DNA of 64,000 nucleotides from Oscillospiraceae bacterium (GTDB lineage Bacteria > Bacillota > Clostridia > Oscillospirales > Ruminococcaceae): assembly GCA_016281125.1 (NCBI GenBank), contig JAEEIA010000060.1:1-64000 (forward strand), in the 5' to 3' direction. This document shows, in pieces, positions 48,192 to 56,958 of the stretch. The notes beneath the pieces are model-generated. The model had not been told where the DNA came from. It did not search any database and was given only the letters and a program-made list of their open reading frames with translations. How positions within the stretch are numbered: position 1 is the stretch's first letter; each line of letters starts with the position of its first letter. Position numbers and translations under genes: made by a program.

Positions 48192-50846
48192 TTATCCTTT
48201 CAGGAATTCGCCCGCGATGCTCTGGAGCATGCCGAGCGCTTCATCGACCATATAGGTCTTGCCGATGCCGCCCATTGCGCTGTCCGGACGTCCGCCGCCC
48301 TTGCCGCCGGTGATTGCAGCGATGCGCTGGATGATCTTTCCGGCATGTGCGCCCTTTGCAACGGCACTCTTGGAGCAGATGCAGTAGAAGTTGCCGCTCT
48401 CGCCGTTGACGCCTGCAAGAAGGGCAACGACATTCGGCTCACGGTCGCGGATCTGGTCACCGAGCGTGCGCAGCGTATCCGGCTTGACGTCGGACAGCAT
48501 CGCGGACACGATCTTGATGCCGTTGATTTCTGCGCTGCCGCTGAACAGACCGCTCAGCTGGCTGTTTGCGAGCTTCTGGTTGAGCTGTTCGTTCTCACGC
48601 GTGAGATTGCGCAGCTCATTTGCAACGGCCGCGCACTTTTCCGGCAGCTCGGCAGGATTTGCGAGCTTCAGCGCCTTTGCAGCCTCTGCCAGCGTGTTTT
48701 CTGCCTCCTGCATCAGCTTCAGCACATTCTCGCCGGTCGCAAGCTCGATTCTGCGGACACCTGCCGCAACAGAGCTCTCCGAAACGATCCGGCACAGACC
48801 GATCTGTGCGGTGTTCGACACATGCGTACCGCCGCAGAATTCAATCGACTCGTCGCCGGCGCTGACAACGCGGACGACATCGCCGTATTTTTCACCGAAC
48901 AGCGCCATTGCGCCGATTTTCTTCGCCTCGTCAATCGGCATTTCCTCCGTGGATACCGGCAGCGCGTTCAGAATCTCAGCATTGAGGAGCGCCTCAATCT
49001 TTGCCAGCTCCTCCGCGGACACCGCAGAGAAGTGCGAGAAGTCAAAGCGGCAGCGCTCTGCATTGACAAGCTGACCTGCCTGGTGGACATGGTCGCCGAG
49101 CACCTTGCGCAGTGCTGCCTGAAGCAGATGCGCCGCGGTGTGATTGCGCATGACCGCACGGCGGCGGTTCAGGTCGATCTTTGCAAGCACGGTATCGCCG
49201 ACATGCAGCGTACCGGTTTCCAGATTGCCCATGTGCAGGAACTGGCCGTCGCCGCCCTTCTGGGTATCCGCGACCGCAAACACGACCTCTGCCTCATTTT
49301 CCGCAAGAATCTCAATCTCGCCGGTATCGCCGACCTGACCGCCGCTCTCTGCATAGAACGGGGTGCGGTCGAGGATCAGCACGCCGTCCGTGCCGGATTC
49401 CAGCGTATCCACAGCCTGACCGTCTGCGAGAATTGCAAGCACCTTTGCCTCGCAGGCGTTCTCCGTATAGCCGGTAAAATCAGTCTTCGCAAGCCCCTTC
49501 GGCACAGCAGCATCGCCGCCCCACGAGGTCTTGACCTTGGAAGCACGGTCTGCTCTCGCGCGCTGCTTCTGCTCCTCCATGCAGCTGCGGAAGCCCTCCT
49601 CGTCAACGGTCACGCCCTGTTCGCCTGCCATTTCCATCGTCAGGTCAATCGGGAAGCCGTAGGTATCGCTCAGGTTGAACGCGTCCTGACCGGAAAGCAC
49701 GGTCTGACCGGCCTCTCTGAGCTTTGCGATCATATCATTGAGGCGGTCTGTGCCGTTGTCAATCGTGCGGGCGAAGCTCTCCTCCTCATGACGGATGATG
49801 CGGGTGATGAGCTCCTGCTTCTCTTTCAGTTCCGGATAAGCGGACGCATTCTCACGGATGACCGTTTCCGCAACCTTATAAAGGAACGGCTCCTTGATGC
49901 CGAGCAGTCTGCCGTGACGCGCCGCTCTTCTGAGCAGACGCTTGAGCACATAGCCGCGGCCGTCGTTGGCCGGGGTGATGCCGTCGCCGACCATGAACAC
50001 CGTGGAACGGATGTGGTCGGTGATGACGCGCAGGGATACGTCAGACTTTTCATCGGTGTGATACTTGATATCCGCGATTTCACAGATATGCTTCATGATG
50101 TTCTGGACGGTATCGACCTCAAAGAGGTTATCGACGCCCTGCATCACGCAGGCCAGACGCTCCAGGCCCATGCCGGTGTCGATGTTCTTATGCTTCATCT
50201 CGGCATAGTTGCCCTTGCCGTCGCTGTCGAACTGCGAGAACACGAGATTCCAGATCTCGATGACGCGGTCGCAGTCGCTGGCCTGCTCAAAGCTCTCGAA
50301 CGGGCCGTATGACTCGCCGCGGTCAAAATGAATCTCGGAGCAGGGACCGCAGGGGCCGGAGCCGTGCTCCCAGAAATTATCCGCCTTGCCGAGCCGGATG
50401 ATGCGCTCATGCGGAATGCCGATTTCCTTTTCCCAGATCTGCTCCGCCTCGTCATCGCTCTCAAAAATGGTGATCCACAGTCTGTCTGCGGGGATGGCCA
50501 GGGTGCCGGTCAGGAACTCCCATGCCCAGCTGATGGCCTCGCGCTTGAAATACTCACCGAACGAGAAGTTGCCGAGCATCTCAAAGAAGGTGCCGTGACG
50601 GGCGGTCTTGCCGACGCGCTCGATATCCGGCGTGCGGATGCACTTCTGGCAGGTGGTGACACGGACATTGGGCGGAACGGCCTGTCCGAGAAAATATTTT
50701 TTCAGCGGCGCCATGCCGGAGTTGATCAGCAGCAGGGAATTATCCCCCTTCGGGATCAGAGATGCGCTGTCCATGCGGGTATGCCCCTTGCTCTCAAAGA
50801 AGGAGAGATAGCGCTCACGCAGTTCATTCAAGCCTGTCCATTCCAT
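48192..50846 (-). CDS. alaS: Alanyl-tRNA synthetase
   Basis: 884 residues, full length. Class II catalytic core at the N-terminus (GHTRMDSASLIPKGDNSLLL; SGPCGPCSEIHFDRG), tRNA recognition domain, editing domain with HTAAHLLQAALRKVL and CGGTHVSNTAQIGLCR (the zinc/catalytic His and Cys), and a C-Ala/DHHA1 domain ending GGKGGGRPDSAMGGIG. Start MEWTGLNELRERYLSFFESK at 50846. The leader is only about 60 nt, too short for a T-box. It heads a run of nine minus-strand genes with no clear terminator until about 40.5 kb. Confidence 0.98.
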   Translation of the reverse strand: MEWTGLNELRERYLSFFESKGHTRMDSASLIPKGDNSLLLINSGMAPLKKYFLGQAVPPNVRVTTCQKCIRTPDIERVGKTARHGTFFEMLGNFSFGEYFKREAISWAWEFLTGTLAIPADRLWITIFESDDEAEQIWEKEIGIPHERIIRLGKADNFWEHGSGPCGPCSEIHFDRGESYGPFESFEQASDCDRVIEIWNLVFSQFDSDGKGNYAEMKHKNIDTGMGLERLACVMQGVDNLFEVDTVQNIMKHICEIADIKYHTDEKSDVSLRVITDHIRSTVFMVGDGITPANDGRGYVLKRLLRRAARHGRLLGIKEPFLYKVAETVIRENASAYPELKEKQELITRIIRHEEESFARTIDNGTDRLNDMIAKLREAGQTVLSGQDAFNLSDTYGFPIDLTMEMAGEQGVTVDEEGFRSCMEEQKQRARADRASKVKTSWGGDAAVPKGLAKTDFTGYTENACEAKVLAILADGQAVDTLESGTDGVLILDRTPFYAESGGQVGDTGEIEILAENEAEVVFAVADTQKGGDGQFLHMGNLETGTLHVGDTVLAKIDLNRRRAVMRNHTAAHLLQAALRKVLGDHVHQAGQLVNAERCRFDFSHFSAVSAEELAKIEALLNAEILNALPVSTEEMPIDEAKKIGAMALFGEKYGDVVRVVSAGDESIEFCGGTHVSNTAQIGLCRIVSESSVAAGVRRIELATGENVLKLMQEAENTLAEAAKALKLANPAELPEKCAAVANELRNLTRENEQLNQKLANSQLSGLFSGSAEINGIKIVSAMLSDVKPDTLRTLGDQIRDREPNVVALLAGVNGESGNFYCICSKSAVAKGAHAGKIIQRIAAITGGKGGGRPDSAMGGIGKTYMVDEALGMLQSIAGEFLKG

Positions 50847-50911
50847 AGGTACAGATTCCTTTCATTTTACAGATTCCGGCAGCTTCGCCGCCGCATAACG
50901 ATACAGGATAT

Positions 50912-50940
50912 AGTATACCGCAAAACGGCTTATTTGTCAA
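50912..50940 (-). promoter_or_regulatory. Sigma-A promoter of alaS operon
   Basis: Minus strand TTGACA (50935-50940), 17-bp spacer, TATACT (50912-50917). Confidence 0.85.
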
Positions 50941-50989
50941 GTGGCGTGATGTCAGGGGACACACCGAGCCCGCGAACGCTGCCCATATT

Positions 50990-51142
50990 CCCCCGCTTAA
51001 AGGCTGCCGGTTCTCAAGAACCTCATTGCAATGAAAGCAATGTATTTTCTTCATTTTTCTATATCACGGGATTCCAAAGGGATTTCATCCCTTTGGCGGG
51101 GTTTGGGGCGAAGCCCCATTATGAATCCATCGGAGATACCGC
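50990..51142 (-). repeat. Dispersed multi-hairpin repeat, copy D (inverted, 3' part diverged)
   Basis: Read on the minus strand from 51142: GCGGTATCTCCGATGGATTC, hairpin ATGGGGC/GCCCCA, CCGCCAAAGGGATGAAATCC hairpin, then an A-rich link, the GCAATGAGGTTCTT segment and a decayed version of the third hairpin (AAGCGGGGG). It lies between the alaS promoter and the dockerin gene; the rest of the 386-bp gap holds only that promoter and the hairpin at 51160-51195. Confidence 0.75.
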
Positions 51143-51159
51143 TTTTTCTGCAGGCAGAC

Positions 51160-51195
51160 AGCCGCAGCGCCCCGGCTGTGCGGGGCGCTGCGGCT
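51160..51195 (-). terminator. GC-rich hairpin downstream of dockerin gene 1
   Basis: AGCCGCAGCGCCCCG/CGGGGCGCTGCGGCT, 15-bp stem, six-base loop, without a clear T-run. A related hairpin follows dockerin gene 2 at 53696-53723. Confidence 0.6.
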
Positions 51196-51232
51196 GCTTA
51201 AAAGGAGTGTATTTTTTAAAGAGGATTTGTGA

Positions 51233-53500
51233 TTATGCTTCTGCGCCGGAAGGCGGCGGGGTCTTGTTCCCCATGATCTGCCGCTTCATCAGCGTCAGAT
51301 CCGCGGCATTGATGCGGTTATCATTCAGCAGATCCGCTGCAAAGAACTGTCTGCCTTCCAGTCTGCCGGTGCCGCCGAGATACTTGCTCAGCGCCACGGC
51401 ATCCTCAACGGTCATTTTGCCGTCGCCGGTAACATCGCCCATGGTGACCTTGAATTCCGTCAGCGAAAGATCCTCAGCAACATCATAATACTTGGTGTCC
51501 AGAACCGTGCCGTCGTGATATTCCCATTCCCGCGCATGCCGCGCCGTAATCTTCAGCTGTCCCTTCTGCTTCGGCTTATATACGAAGAAACGATAGGTTC
51601 TGTTGCCGCCCGTCGCGCCGTTGTTCGGTTCATAGCTGAACGATGCTTTTTTCACAAGCTCGGCGTCCGTTGTTCCGGCTGTTTCCGTCAGAATCTCGTA
51701 GCCGGTCGATACATTGGTTTCACCGCAGCAGACGATATAGCCGTCATGCACGGAAACCGCCCGGTTGTTTTCATAGAATGCCTTTGCCTCCGTGAAGTTC
51801 TCAGGCAAAAAGTCATATTCCTGCGATGCATTGCTGTCCGTAATTTTCAGATCCTCGTCCACGGCAAAGGAGAACAGTCCCTCAACCTTTTCCGGTGTGT
51901 CCCCCTTCATTCTGACCCACTTCATGCCGAGATTGCCCGCGGACGTCACCTTGAACACCATGACCTGATAGCCTTGCTCGACGTTTCTGTCATTGGACAG
52001 CAGGATCTGCCGCGTGGTGAGCAGCTCATGCTTTGCAAAATCACCGACGGTATCCGGATCGTCCAGCACATAATGCACCTTATCCGACAGTTCGTAGGGC
52101 AGGCACAGGCAGAGAATGCCGTCCTGTGCATGCCAGTCACCGCAGTTCAGGCGGAATTCCGTCGCTTTTTTCTCATTGGACGGAACCCAGCCCGGAACTG
52201 CCCCTTCCTCCTCCGCGGCAAAGCAGAGCACACCGTCTGCATCCCGCGTTACCGAAATATTCACTGTTTTATCGAATTTCTTAGATCCGTTTCGGATGTA
52301 AGCAGTGATAAGGCACGGCTCCTGCACATCAATATACTGAATATAGCATTCGCCGTCAACCGCCATGCCCGGCTCCACAACAGGCTTGCAGTCCACGCTG
52401 ACCGTTCTCAGCGATTTGCCGTCCTTCTCAAATGCGACCATCGCCATCGCCGGAGAAAGTCCGCCGTAAGATGCCGTTGCCACGATCAGATAATGTCCTC
52501 TGTTGTCAATGTTGAATTCATTGTACATCTCTGTGCTTGATACGAGTCCCTCGCTGCGCAGGAATGCATACGCCTCGCCGGAGGTATCCGGGACATATTC
52601 GCGCCATTCCTCCGCTTCCTCAACATACGAGCGCACCGTGATGCTGCCGTCGGTATCCTTCTCGGCATACAGCGTTCTGGTGACGCTGAACGGTTCATCC
52701 TCGGGCTCGCGGAATTCGTGCGTAAAGGTCGCTTTGACCGTTCCGGGCTTCGTGACCGGGCAGAACGCCACAAAATAGGTAGGCTGATCGGTCGGCTCGG
52801 GGCCTTCAAAAATATAATTGCAGCTTACATGCTTCAGCGTCAGCGCCGCGCCGTCCAGCTCAGCCTTGCTTCTCATGTAGCTGCCGCAGAAGCCGTCGTT
52901 GATCGCTGCCATGAGCAGATAATTGCTCCGGCTGTCAATGACGCACTGCGTCCAGGAGTCCCGGCCAAACCCCCACTCTGAGTTGACTGAATTCATAAAT
53001 GCAGTGTATTCCGTTTTGCAGTCCGGCACAAATACGCGCCAGTCAGTCTCGGTCACATGCAGACTCTCATCGACCGCGAAGATATACTGATCCTCGTCTT
53101 TCACCTTTTCCTCGACCGCATTGAGGTTGCAGTCATAGAGCACGACAGTTTTTGCTTCCTCCGGCTTGTAGGCCGTGACATGGAAGAACTTGTCAGCGCA
53201 ATTCATTTCCTCCGGTACGCAGTACCATTCGTCCAGCAGCGTTTCGGTGTTGCCGGAGCCGAGCAGCGGCAGACGCTCCCAGCCGTCTTTGTACCTGTGG
53301 AAGGTGACAATGCAGATCAGATCATCATCCACATACGTACTGCCGTAGGTGTTGATGAACTTGCATGCATCGCCGTAGTTCTGCGGCACCCAGTCCGGCA
53401 CTCCGAATCCGGCCACACGAATCGCCGGGATAGTCGGCAGTGCCGTGCAGAACATCACTGCGGAAAGAATCGCCGATGCTGTTTTCTTATATTTCATCAT
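51233..53500 (-). CDS. Large secreted dockerin protein built of repeated modules (paralogue 1)
   Basis: 755 residues. Signal peptide MMKYKKTASAILSAVMFCTA; then five copies of a ~120-145-residue module that begin at about 35 (VPDWVPQNYGDACKFIN), 157 (FVPDCKTEYTAFMN), 302 (YVPDTSGEAYAFLRS), 436 (VPGWVPSNEKKATEFR) and 563 (FLPENFTEAKAFYE). Each opens with a VP/LP strand, a short helix A-x-x-F and a G, then a beta-rich tail ending in PG-x-(L/V/T)-K/T-A-type strands. A type I dockerin (GDVTGDGKMTVEDAVALSKY and AADLLNDNRINAADLTLMKR) ends it. No catalytic motif. Start at 53500 or 53497 behind AAGGAG. Controlled by an ECF-type promoter at 53604-53632. Presumably a cellulosome/surface component; ligand unknown. 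Confidence 0.85.
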   Translation of the reverse strand: MMKYKKTASAILSAVMFCTALPTIPAIRVAGFGVPDWVPQNYGDACKFINTYGSTYVDDDLICIVTFHRYKDGWERLPLLGSGNTETLLDEWYCVPEEMNCADKFFHVTAYKPEEAKTVVLYDCNLNAVEEKVKDEDQYIFAVDESLHVTETDWRVFVPDCKTEYTAFMNSVNSEWGFGRDSWTQCVIDSRSNYLLMAAINDGFCGSYMRSKAELDGAALTLKHVSCNYIFEGPEPTDQPTYFVAFCPVTKPGTVKATFTHEFREPEDEPFSVTRTLYAEKDTDGSITVRSYVEEAEEWREYVPDTSGEAYAFLRSEGLVSSTEMYNEFNIDNRGHYLIVATASYGGLSPAMAMVAFEKDGKSLRTVSVDCKPVVEPGMAVDGECYIQYIDVQEPCLITAYIRNGSKKFDKTVNISVTRDADGVLCFAAEEEGAVPGWVPSNEKKATEFRLNCGDWHAQDGILCLCLPYELSDKVHYVLDDPDTVGDFAKHELLTTRQILLSNDRNVEQGYQVMVFKVTSAGNLGMKWVRMKGDTPEKVEGLFSFAVDEDLKITDSNASQEYDFLPENFTEAKAFYENNRAVSVHDGYIVCCGETNVSTGYEILTETAGTTDAELVKKASFSYEPNNGATGGNRTYRFFVYKPKQKGQLKITARHAREWEYHDGTVLDTKYYDVAEDLSLTEFKVTMGDVTGDGKMTVEDAVALSKYLGGTGRLEGRQFFAADLLNDNRINAADLTLMKRQIMGNKTPPPSGAEA

Positions 53501-53603
53501 ACTCACTCCTTCTGTTTCCTGATTAAGTTCAGCCGTTCACATGACTGTCTGCGGAGCAGCCGCTTCCGGTCAGCCGCCTGCCGTGTCAGTCCCTGCTGTT
53601 TAT

Positions 53604-53632
53604 TAAGACAAATTCCGGAGAAAAAGGTTACA
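53604..53632 (-). promoter_or_regulatory. ECF-type promoter of dockerin gene 1
   Basis: Minus strand TGTAAC (53627-53632), 17 bp, GTCTTA (53604-53609), about 100 bp before the start. It is shared with dockerin gene 2 including flanking bases; no sigma-A promoter seen in the 317-bp gap 53501-53817. Confidence 0.65.
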
Positions 53633-53695
53633 GCTTTTCCGGAAAAATTTTTTCAATTCATTGCAGGCGCAGATGCACACCGCCGGAAACAGCCG

Positions 53696-53723
53696 GAGCG
53701 CCCCGTTTTTGTGCGGGACGCTC
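53696..53723 (-). terminator. Hairpin downstream of dockerin gene 2
   Basis: Minus strand GAGCGTCCCG/CGGGGCGCTC (one G-T pair), eight-base loop, no clear T-run. Related to the hairpin at 51160-51195. Confidence 0.5.
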
Positions 53724-53817
53724 TGACTGTTTTATAGGAGTGTGTATCAAAGATGTAATGCATTAAATGTTGGTTCTCATAGAACGCCCTCTGCCGCAGC
53801 GTGCGGCTCAGCACCGC

Positions 53818-56475
53818 TTATGTTCTCTCTGCGTAAATGAGCCGCTGCTTCATCAGGGACAGATCCGCTGCATTGATGCGGTTGTCATTGTTCAGATCCG
53901 CTGCAAAGAACAGATTGCCGTCCAGCGCACCCTGACCGCTGAGGTACTTGGTCAGTGCCACGGCATCCGAAACAGTCAGGCTGCCGTCACCGGTGGCATC
54001 GCCCGCGGTGACCTGGAATTCCTTGAGGGAAAGATCCTCACCGACTGTATAATACTTCGTATCGAGAACCGTGCTGCCGTCGCTGAGATCCCACTCGCGT
54101 GCGTGCATGACCTTCACCTTCAGCTGACCTTTCTGCTGCGGCTTGAGCACAAAGAACCGATAGGTTCTGTTGCCGCCCGTCGCGCCGTTGTCCGGCTCAT
54201 AGCTGAATGAAACCTTCTTCACGATCTCTGCGCCTGCATCGCCCGCTGTTTCCGTCAGAATCTCGTAGCCGGTCGAGAGATTGGTCTGGCCGCAGCAGAC
54301 GATATAGCCGTTCTGGATGGAAATCGCACCGTTCTTTTCATAGAACGCCTTTGCATCGGCAAAGCTCTCAGGCAGGAAGGAGAAGTCATCCTCTGTCACA
54401 TGGCCGTTTCTGATGTTCAGATCCTTGTCCGCCGTAAAGAACAGCACCTTCTCGCATTCCAGATTCCGGACGTCGCCGCTCTGCGTGACCTTCACCCACT
54501 TCATGCCGACATTGCCCTCTGTCGTGACCTTGATCACGACAACACGGTAGCCCTTCCGCACACCGTTGGGTTCACCTTCCACATACTGCCGCGACCAGAT
54601 CACCTTATGCTCTGCAAAATCGCCGATCGGAGAAGGATCGTCCAGAACATGATAGTCATCGCCCTTTTCCTCGTAGGGCAGGCACAGGCAGAGAAGTCCC
54701 TTTTCCGCGCGGAAATCGCCGTATGCCTCGCGGAAGTCCGCACAGGCCTCAGCACCGACCGGAACCCATGCCGGAACAGCCTCCTCGTTTTCGCGCAGGA
54801 CAGTGATCGTGCCGTCTGTATTCTTCACAGCGTTCAGCGTGATCTGCTTTTCAAAATTCTGACGCTTGACGCTCAGGATTGCCGTATACGTGCCGGGCTC
54901 TGTGATCTTTGCATATGCGATTTCTTCTGCGCCGTCAACTATCCCGGTATTGATGATATGCAGCTCGCAGTTCACCCAGGTCAGCTCGATTTCCTCGCCG
55001 TCCTTTTCCAGCCTGCAATCCACATGCTCAGTCGAAATACCGACGTTATCCTCAAACACCACATAGCTTCCGACAGCGTCCGCGTTGCAGGCCATCACAT
55101 AGCTGTTACCCAGTCCGTACCGACCGGCCGCAATTTGGAACAGTCTGGCCTCTCTGTTGCAGTCCGGTACAAATCCGCGCCAGTCTGTTTCCGTCACATG
55201 CAGGTTTTCATCAACCGCGAACTCATATTCTTCCGTTTTTTTGTTCTTATTCGTGTCGTAATCATAGAACACAACGGTCTTTGCTTCCTCCGGCTTGTAA
55301 ACCGTAACATGATAATATGCCTGCGGCAGGTTATACGAGATCGGTCCGTCCGTTTCATACCACGCATCCAGCAGCGTTCTGCAATTTCCGGATCCGGTCA
55401 GCGGCAGGCGCTCCATGTCCTTCGACCAGTGACGCGTCACAATGCAGATCGTGTCATCCGCAACATACGTGTCACCGTGATTATTATGGAAATCACAGGC
55501 TGCACCGACAGTCTGCGGCGCCCAGTCCGGCACCTCCGTGTTTGTCAGCTCGGTCAGGAAGAACCGGTTGTTTGCCGTGATGTCAGACTGATACTTTTTG
55601 CTGACCGTTGTCTGCGTATGATCCGGATCCGCCTCTGTCCATGTGATCTTTGCCGAAATAACGCCGGTTCGTGCGATTTCATAATACTTCACATAGTCCT
55701 CGGCACTTCCGGGCGGCGCCTCTGTCATGCCCTGTGCCCGGCAGTTTGCGGTATGCTCGGCCGCCATCTTTTCGCCGTTCCACTCGACCTCCATGCTCAT
55801 GTCGGCGCCGGTGCTGTAATTGACCCTACCCGCCAGAATCAGTGCGCCGTTCTCTGTATAAAAATTGCCGTGTTCTTCGATGAATGCATCGTATTCCGTC
55901 TTGCAGTCCGGCATGACTGCCCGCCAGCCGGTTTCCGCGACCGCCAGCGTATCGTCTGCGGCAGTGAAGGTATACACCTCCTGCGCGGAAGGAGAAGCGG
56001 AAACCGTTGCGTCAGCAAACGAATACTGCCGTATGATCTCATTGTCACCGGCCTGCGTCGGCTTCCACACGCTGACGAAGTAATGCACGTCTGCGTTGTA
56101 CTGCTCCTCCATACGCCGCTGCTCCGCATTGGCTTCCCAGTCCGCGCGTTCCTTTGCGCTCATGGATTCGAGATCCGGCATGCCGTCCTGCGCCTCATAG
56201 CGGATCTCTGTCTGAAAGATGCGCTCCGCAGCACCATTCGAGAGATGCTCGTCGCATTGCGGTTTCAGGTCATTCTTCATGCGTTTTACAATACAGTAGA
56301 CGCCGTCAGCTGCATGTGTTGCGCCGTAAGTGTTCTGAAATTCCAGTGCCTTTTCAAAATCCTGCGGCACCCATGCGGGCAGGGCCGCGTCCGCCGCATA
56401 CACCGCCGGAAATGCCGGCACGGCCGCGCAGAACATCACCGCTGAGAGAAATGCTGCTGTCTTCTGTTTCTTCAT
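53818..56475 (-). CDS. Large secreted dockerin protein built of repeated modules (paralogue 2)
   Basis: 885 residues, paralogue of the gene at 51233-53500. Signal peptide MKKQKTAAFLSAVMFCAAVP; six modules starting near 32 (LPAWVPQDFEKALEFQ), 188 (VMPDCKTEYDAFIEEHG), 315 (VPDWAPQTVGAACDFHN), 435 (FVPDCNREARLFQI), 567 (VPAWVPVGAEACADFRE) and 701 (LPESFADAKAFYEKNG). The last module and the dockerin (GDATGDGSLTVSDAVALTKY; AADLNNDNRINAADLSLMKQ) are the most similar to paralogue 1, with shared TGYEILTETAG and NGATGGNRTYRFFV blocks. Start at 56475 (AAGGAG eight bases upstream). Driven by an ECF-type promoter. Confidence 0.85.
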   Translation of the reverse strand: MKKQKTAAFLSAVMFCAAVPAFPAVYAADAALPAWVPQDFEKALEFQNTYGATHAADGVYCIVKRMKNDLKPQCDEHLSNGAAERIFQTEIRYEAQDGMPDLESMSAKERADWEANAEQRRMEEQYNADVHYFVSVWKPTQAGDNEIIRQYSFADATVSASPSAQEVYTFTAADDTLAVAETGWRAVMPDCKTEYDAFIEEHGNFYTENGALILAGRVNYSTGADMSMEVEWNGEKMAAEHTANCRAQGMTEAPPGSAEDYVKYYEIARTGVISAKITWTEADPDHTQTTVSKKYQSDITANNRFFLTELTNTEVPDWAPQTVGAACDFHNNHGDTYVADDTICIVTRHWSKDMERLPLTGSGNCRTLLDAWYETDGPISYNLPQAYYHVTVYKPEEAKTVVFYDYDTNKNKKTEEYEFAVDENLHVTETDWRGFVPDCNREARLFQIAAGRYGLGNSYVMACNADAVGSYVVFEDNVGISTEHVDCRLEKDGEEIELTWVNCELHIINTGIVDGAEEIAYAKITEPGTYTAILSVKRQNFEKQITLNAVKNTDGTITVLRENEEAVPAWVPVGAEACADFREAYGDFRAEKGLLCLCLPYEEKGDDYHVLDDPSPIGDFAEHKVIWSRQYVEGEPNGVRKGYRVVVIKVTTEGNVGMKWVKVTQSGDVRNLECEKVLFFTADKDLNIRNGHVTEDDFSFLPESFADAKAFYEKNGAISIQNGYIVCCGQTNLSTGYEILTETAGDAGAEIVKKVSFSYEPDNGATGGNRTYRFFVLKPQQKGQLKVKVMHAREWDLSDGSTVLDTKYYTVGEDLSLKEFQVTAGDATGDGSLTVSDAVALTKYLSGQGALDGNLFFAADLNNDNRINAADLSLMKQRLIYAERT

Positions 56476-56590
56476 CGTGATCACTCCTTCAGGTCATCGT
56501 ATTTTATATGTTTCGTTTCATCACACGCTGATGCGGCAAAGCAGCGTGCCTCCGAACGGCTGCCCTGCCGCATCATTGCCTGCTGTCTAT

Positions 56591-56619
56591 TTAGACCGTT
56601 TTCCATACAAAAGGTTACA
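56591..56619 (-). promoter_or_regulatory. ECF-type promoter of dockerin gene 2
   Basis: Minus strand TGTAAC (56614-56619), 17 bp, GTCTAA (56591-56596). Downstream bases (GACAGCAGG..TGA..CGGCAGG) also match gene 1. Of the 483-bp gap 56476-56958, only this promoter and the parA promoter could be recognised. Confidence 0.65.
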
Positions 56620-56862
56620 GCATCTTCGGAAAAAAATACAAAAAAGAATAATTCACTGTTCCCCGTTCTATTCAATTATATCACACAATCATAGAGAATG
56701 TCATGCGGATCAGAGAATTCATGCAGACAAATCCGCATTTCCGGCACAGTTCGCAGGCCGCAGAATGCAAAACAGCAAAGTGCACGGATTTCAACAGAAA
56801 AAGCGCTGTTTTTTCTCCGGCAAAACTGTGGGCTCCGCCGCCTTTTTCCCCCGCTGCCCCTC

Positions 56863-56891
56863 TTTACTTTTTAATATGAATATGGTATAAT
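56863..56891 (+). promoter_or_regulatory. Sigma-A promoter of parA-parB-guaB
   Basis: TTTACT (56863-56868), 17-bp spacer, TATAAT (56886-56891). Confidence 0.75.
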
Positions 56892-56958
56892 GGTAAGAAA
56901 CAGAAAGCAGCCACCCCGGCGATCCGTCGCCGGATCGAAAAGGAGGTGCCTGTCCGGC

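Noticed and set aside
50847-50940. Possible T-box riboswitch before alaS
   Set aside because: The promoter is so close that the leader is only about 60 nt, too short, and no T-box sequence is present.
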